A DNA stretch of 9,467 bases from Oxalobacter formigenes (GTDB taxonomy: Bacteria; Pseudomonadota; Gammaproteobacteria; Burkholderiales; Burkholderiaceae_D). The stretch covers positions 1-9,467 of the forward strand of contig JAHYZB010000012.1 of assembly GCA_019424645.1 (NCBI GenBank), in the 5' to 3' direction. The translations under genes and the position numbers were made by a program. Below, piece by piece: positions 5,502 to 9,467 of this stretch. The notes below the pieces were generated by a model that saw only the letters and a program-made list of their open reading frames with translations, was not told where the DNA came from and made no database searches. Each line of letters begins with the position of its first letter. The first letter of the stretch is position 1.

Positions 5502-8500
5502 ATGGACCAGATTGGAAAATCTGTGAAAATCGGCCAAGCCACTCTGCTATATGCAGGTTTCACGTCCCTGTATTTTCTGTCCGCCATTTACATGCTTTCT
5601 TTTATTCCTGAAGAAACGCAACTCCAATATCATCTGTTCGGACTGGTCGATCTTCTTTTTGTGGTGTTGGCATCGTTACTCCTGAATTTTCTGATCGAGC
5701 ACAACGGTTCTTCCGAAATTTCTGTCAAAAACCGCCGGATTATCATTGCTTCATATGCCGTATTGATCATTTTATATGTGATCTATGCAGACTTTTTCAT
5801 GTACCACAGCCCCGAAAATAACGGAGTGTTGAACGAGTTTGCCATGAAAGCCCATCTTTTGCTGGCGGCCATTACCAGTGTTTTTCTTTTTCTCTTTTTG
5901 TGGCTACTGGACGAGTCACACACTTCGATTGTCGAAAAAAAACGTTATCTCAAGCAAAAAGCCACCGATTTTCGCCTTGTCTGGATTTTTCTGGGAATCC
6001 TTTTCATCATTCCTGCCATCAGTTTCGGTATTCCCAAGTTGTACAGCAACCATCTGGAAAGGGAAACACTTTCCAATATGCAGGCGACGGTGAAATCCCA
6101 GTCGAAAAATATTGAAAACTGGCTTGCCGAACAGAGGGATATGGGGACAACTGTCCTGAACAGTCCCCTGTTGAGACAGAATTTTGAAAAGTGGCGTTAT
6201 GCTGGAAATGTGGCCGCAAAAAACGATGTGCGCTCTTTTCTGGAAACCCTTAAAAATGCCCAGCAATACCAGTCCGTCAAGCTTCTCGATCCGGATGGCA
6301 AGGAATTGATGGCGGTCGGCGAGAATCTGAAACTGGAAAACCGGTATCAGCAAATGCTCGTTTCACTCATGCAAAGCCCGGAGCCGAAATCGGTCAAACC
6401 TGTCCTGTATTCGCAGGGCAATTCACGGTTTCAGCTGGTGATCCCTTTTATTCTGGCAAACAGGATGCATGAGGTGATAGGGGCGGTACTCGTCTATTTC
6501 GATCCGGAAGAATATCTTTCCCGCTATTTCAGTCCGTGGATCGCTTCGCACCCGGGCAAGGAAGTGGTTCTTTTGCGTGACGATGGCGATCATGTTGCCA
6601 CTATGGTCCTCGGACACGGCAGCGAAAACCTGACCAAGGTCGTCCATACGACGGTCAAAAACAGCGATATCTTTTACCAGATGCAGAAAAGTCCATCCAT
6701 CGGACAGGGCATCGGTCAGGATTATAACAATCTGAAGGTATTTGCAAGCTGGAATAACATAGACAATACAGACTGGAAGTTAATATTAAAATATGATTAC
6801 AATAAAGCCATTCAATCCCTTCAAAGTTCCGCTTTCGGTGTCGCTGTGATAATTTTCTTCGCTGTTCTTGTTCTGGGACTTGCTTTGCTTCTGTTATGGC
6901 GTATGCGCCTGAAATCAGCGCAATCCGCTATCAGAATGAAAGAAGAAGAGTTGCAGAAAAATGTCGTTACCACACCGTTTCTCGGAATGGGAATACTGTC
7001 TGCGAAAATGGACAGCTGGCTGCAGTGTAACGACAAGCTGTGCGATATCCTCGGATACACGCGGGAAGAAATGACCCTGAAAAGCTGGCAGGACGTTCTG
7101 GACCATCCCGGTATCGAAGAGAATACGGCTTTGCTCGATGAGCTGAAAAACGGCGCAACGGATGAATTGCATATCGAACGGGCGCTGCTTCGAAAGAATG
7201 GCGATATCGCGCTGGTGGATATCCACATGCGCTGTGTCCGTAACAAAAACAAGATGCTGAACTATTTTGTCGTCACGCTAGAAGACGTGACGGAACACCG
7301 GCAAAGTGAAAAACAGGTTTCGCGCCTTTCCGAACTCAATACGATTCGTAGTCATTGTTCCTACGCCATTTCACGTAGCAAGGGCGAGCAGGAGCTTTTC
7401 GACAATATTTGCAATATCGTCGTTCATCACAGTAATGTCAAAATGGCATGGATCGGACTGATCGACCATGCAACCGGTCTGGTCAGAACCGCTGCAAAAT
7501 ATGGCGAAGGCGTCATGTTTTTAGAAGAAATTGTCGTATCGGTGGATGAAAATAGTCCGAATGGCCATGGAACGGTTGGTAACTCGGTGCGAACCGGCAA
7601 GCCCTGCTGGAACCAGAATTTTCAGCATGATCCACTTTGTTCACCATGGCATGATCGTTCTTCCGAGCATTCCGTTCAATCAGTCGCGTCCCTGCCATTA
7701 CACAAGAGCGGAAAGATTATCGGCGTTCTCCTGCTGGCTTCCGAAAAACTGAATGCGTTCGACCCGACGGCACAGGATCTGCTCGTCGAAGTCGCGAATG
7801 ATATTGATTTCGCACTGGATAATTTCCATCGTGAAAGTATCCGGGCCAAGGCCGAACACGATCTTCGCCATCTTTATGTCGAGAGTAAAGTGGCTGAAGC
7901 AGAAATCAGGCGTTTGAACCAGCTTTACGCCGTTCTGGGTTATTGTAATCAGGCAGTGGCAAGGTGTGCTACACAGGACGAGTTGTTCAAACAGGTCTGT
8001 AAAATAGTTACCCAATACGGTGCGATGGATGTCGCCTGGATCGGGCTGATCAATGAAGAGAACAAGGTTTATCCTGTTGCATCCGAGGGAGCGTCACATG
8101 CACTGATCACCAAGACGCTCGACATTATCCGGGAAACCGATAAAACCATGACGCAGGGCATTGTCAGGAAAGCCTTTGCCGAAGATAAACCGATCTGGGT
8201 ACAGGATTACGAAAATGATCCCATCTGCGAGATCGTGCGCAATTCCCCGTCGTGGAGACAAGTTGCGCAAAAGCACAATATCCATGCCATGGCGGCGTTG
8301 CCTCTTCATAAAAACGGCCAGATCATCGGTGTCATGAATCTGAATGCCAGCGAACCTTATGCCTTTGACATCGCAGCGCAAAAGCTGCTGAATGAACTGG
8401 TGATCAGTATCGATTTCGCTCTGGATAATTTTGAGCGGAAGGAACAGCTTCAGCTGTCGGCTCAGGTTTTTACCCAAAGTAATGAAGGCCTGATCCTCCT

Positions 8501-9467
8501 CGACAATAATTGCAATATTGTCATGGTCAACAAGGCCTTTACCAAGATTACGGGATATTCGGAAGAAGAAGTGCTTGGTAAAAATCCGCGATTTCTGGCG
8601 TCAGGAAAACACGATGCAGAATTTTACAGAGCCATGTGGGATGCCATTACAAAAAATTGTTCCTGGCAGGGAGAATTATGGAACAAGCGCAAAGATGGCA
8701 CCCTGTATCCCCAATGGCTTTCCATTCAGTGCATGCGTGATGCCTATGGAAAACTCACGCATTACACCGGACTCTTCGTGGATATGACCGAACGTAGAAA
8801 AACGGAAGAGCAGGTCCAGTGGCTTGCCCATTTCGATGCCCTGACCGGTTTGCCAAACCGTGCCTCATTGCGTGACAGAAGCAATCTGGCCCTGAGTCTG
8901 GCACAGCGTCGCAATGAGCCGCTGGCGCTGATGTTCCTCGATCTGGACGGTTTCAAGAACGTCAACGATTCGCTTGGCCACAATATCGGGGATGAATTGT
9001 TAAAACAGTTTGCCACCAGACTGAAGGGGCTTGTTCGCGAGCAGGATACGATTTCAAGGCAGGGTGGTGATGAATTCGTTCTGGTCCTGCCCAACACCGA
9101 TACCGGTGGTGCCACCAGTATTGCAGAAAAACTGCTGGCAATTGCAGCTGAACCCTATCATATCGAACCTCATGAGCTGAATCTGACCGCTTCTATCGGG
9201 ATTGCCATGTACCCGACCGATGGGGCGGATTTCGAAACATTGTCCTGTAGTGCCGATACGGCCATGTACCGGACCAAGCAGAGCGGACGTAACAATTACT
9301 GTTTCTTTACTGCAGAAATGCAGGCGAAATCGTCCAGAATGCTGGAACTGGACAGCGCATTGCGCCGTGCTCTGGAGCGTAACCAGTTTACCTTGCAATA
9401 TCAGCCGATCATGTCGCTGAACTACGGTGTGAATGTCGGGTTCGAGGCATTGTTGCGTTGGGAACAT
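5502..9467 (+). CDS. Membrane-bound sensor GGDEF/EAL cyclic-di-GMP protein (second copy), cut by window edge
   Basis: An open frame of 1322 codons runs off the right edge; the full protein is probably ~1540 residues like its neighbour. Order: membrane segments near 11-33, 44-66, 79-100, 115-137 and 156-178; periplasmic Cache-like sensor ~180-440, with KLLDPDGKELMAVG and a membrane-proximal WKLILKYDY; membrane segment ~444-466; PAS ~485-600; GAF ~607-776; helical linker ~775-808; GAF ~801-978; PAS ~981-1101; GGDEF ~1105-1270; then the start of EAL. The GGDEF signature is at 1188-1192, with D1147, N1155, D1164, K1259 and R1263, and an RxxD inhibitory site at 1179-1182, so c-di-GMP synthesis is plausible. 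The EAL motif (1315-1317, in EALLRWEH) is the last thing visible, so the phosphodiesterase residues cannot be judged. The start could instead be ATG 5466. Its own promoter and the upstream terminator suggest independent expression. Confidence 0.93.
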   Translation, partial: MDQIGKSVKIGQATLLYAGFTSLYFLSAIYMLSFIPEETQLQYHLFGLVDLLFVVLASLLLNFLIEHNGSSEISVKNRRIIIASYAVLIILYVIYADFFMYHSPENNGVLNEFAMKAHLLLAAITSVFLFLFLWLLDESHTSIVEKKRYLKQKATDFRLVWIFLGILFIIPAISFGIPKLYSNHLERETLSNMQATVKSQSKNIENWLAEQRDMGTTVLNSPLLRQNFEKWRYAGNVAAKNDVRSFLETLKNAQQYQSVKLLDPDGKELMAVGENLKLENRYQQMLVSLMQSPEPKSVKPVLYSQGNSRFQLVIPFILANRMHEVIGAVLVYFDPEEYLSRYFSPWIASHPGKEVVLLRDDGDHVATMVLGHGSENLTKVVHTTVKNSDIFYQMQKSPSIGQGIGQDYNNLKVFASWNNIDNTDWKLILKYDYNKAIQSLQSSAFGVAVIIFFAVLVLGLALLLLWRMRLKSAQSAIRMKEEELQKNVVTTPFLGMGILSAKMDSWLQCNDKLCDILGYTREEMTLKSWQDVLDHPGIEENTALLDELKNGATDELHIERALLRKNGDIALVDIHMRCVRNKNKMLNYFVVTLEDVTEHRQSEKQVSRLSELNTIRSHCSYAISRSKGEQELFDNICNIVVHHSNVKMAWIGLIDHATGLVRTAAKYGEGVMFLEEIVVSVDENSPNGHGTVGNSVRTGKPCWNQNFQHDPLCSPWHDRSSEHSVQSVASLPLHKSGKIIGVLLLASEKLNAFDPTAQDLLVEVANDIDFALDNFHRESIRAKAEHDLRHLYVESKVAEAEIRRLNQLYAVLGYCNQAVARCATQDELFKQVCKIVTQYGAMDVAWIGLINEENKVYPVASEGASHALITKTLDIIRETDKTMTQGIVRKAFAEDKPIWVQDYENDPICEIVRNSPSWRQVAQKHNIHAMAALPLHKNGQIIGVMNLNASEPYAFDIAAQKLLNELVISIDFALDNFERKEQLQLSAQVFTQSNEGLILLDNNCNIVMVNKAFTKITGYSEEEVLGKNPRFLASGKHDAEFYRAMWDAITKNCSWQGELWNKRKDGTLYPQWLSIQCMRDAYGKLTHYTGLFVDMTERRKTEEQVQWLAHFDALTGLPNRASLRDRSNLALSLAQRRNEPLALMFLDLDGFKNVNDSLGHNIGDELLKQFATRLKGLVREQDTISRQGGDEFVLVLPNTDTGGATSIAEKLLAIAAEPYHIEPHELNLTASIGIAMYPTDGADFETLSCSADTAMYRTKQSGRNNYCFFTAEMQAKSSRMLELDSALRRALERNQFTLQYQPIMSLNYGVNVGFEALLRWEH
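8442..9467 (+). repeat. Diverged direct repeat, downstream copy (PAS-GGDEF-start of EAL)
   Basis: This is the partner of 3537-4562 at an offset of 4905 bases, with no indel over 342 codons. Substitutions seen here but not upstream include SADTAMYRTK in place of SADAAMYRAK near the end of the GGDEF domain, and G1150 in place of N1163 after the conserved LDLD. None of these touches a catalytic residue I can name. Confidence 0.85.

Noticed and set aside
1..9467. Possible mobile element, phage, toxin-antitoxin or defence system.
   Set aside because: No transposase, integrase, terminal repeats, toxin or nuclease signature was found. The only repeats of size are explained by the paralogous c-di-GMP genes.

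Overview
The window comes from a Gram-negative proteobacterium, most likely a betaproteobacterium. The clues are the RmuC C-terminus, the style of the GAF/PAS/GGDEF/EAL proteins and a roughly balanced base composition. An Oxalobacteraceae-like host is only a guess from the protein style. There are no tRNA or rRNA genes, insertion sequences, CRISPR arrays or phage genes. All convincing genes are on the + strand.

Layout. (1) Positions 1-319 hold the 3' end of a gene for an RmuC-family DNA recombination protein. (2) Positions 320-557 are AT-rich and non-coding, with a weak hairpin plus T-run, a plausible extended -10 promoter and a short AT-rich direct repeat. (3) Positions 558-5222 encode a complete 1554-residue membrane-anchored cyclic-di-GMP protein. 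Its order is about five membrane segments, a periplasmic Cache-like sensor, a sixth membrane segment, PAS, GAF, coiled coil, GAF, PAS, GGDEF and EAL. (4) Positions 5223-5501 are non-coding: a strong intrinsic terminator, then a sigma70-like promoter with two hyphenated palindromes around its -10 box. (5) From 5502 to the right edge runs a second protein of the same architecture, open for 1322 codons and cut off just after its EAL motif.

The two large proteins are tandem paralogues. The final PAS, the GGDEF and the visible start of the EAL domain align without a gap at a constant nucleotide offset of 4905 and are about two-thirds identical by eye. The membrane and periplasmic sensory halves have drifted much further but keep the same topology and a few shared motifs. 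In both copies the GGDEF catalytic residues and the RxxD inhibitory site are intact. In the first copy every expected EAL catalytic residue is present. Both genes therefore look like functional c-di-GMP synthase/hydrolase candidates with nearly the same output and different extracytoplasmic inputs. The terminator and separate promoter between them suggest they can be expressed independently. RmuC appears to be an unrelated neighbour. No c-di-GMP effector gene is visible.
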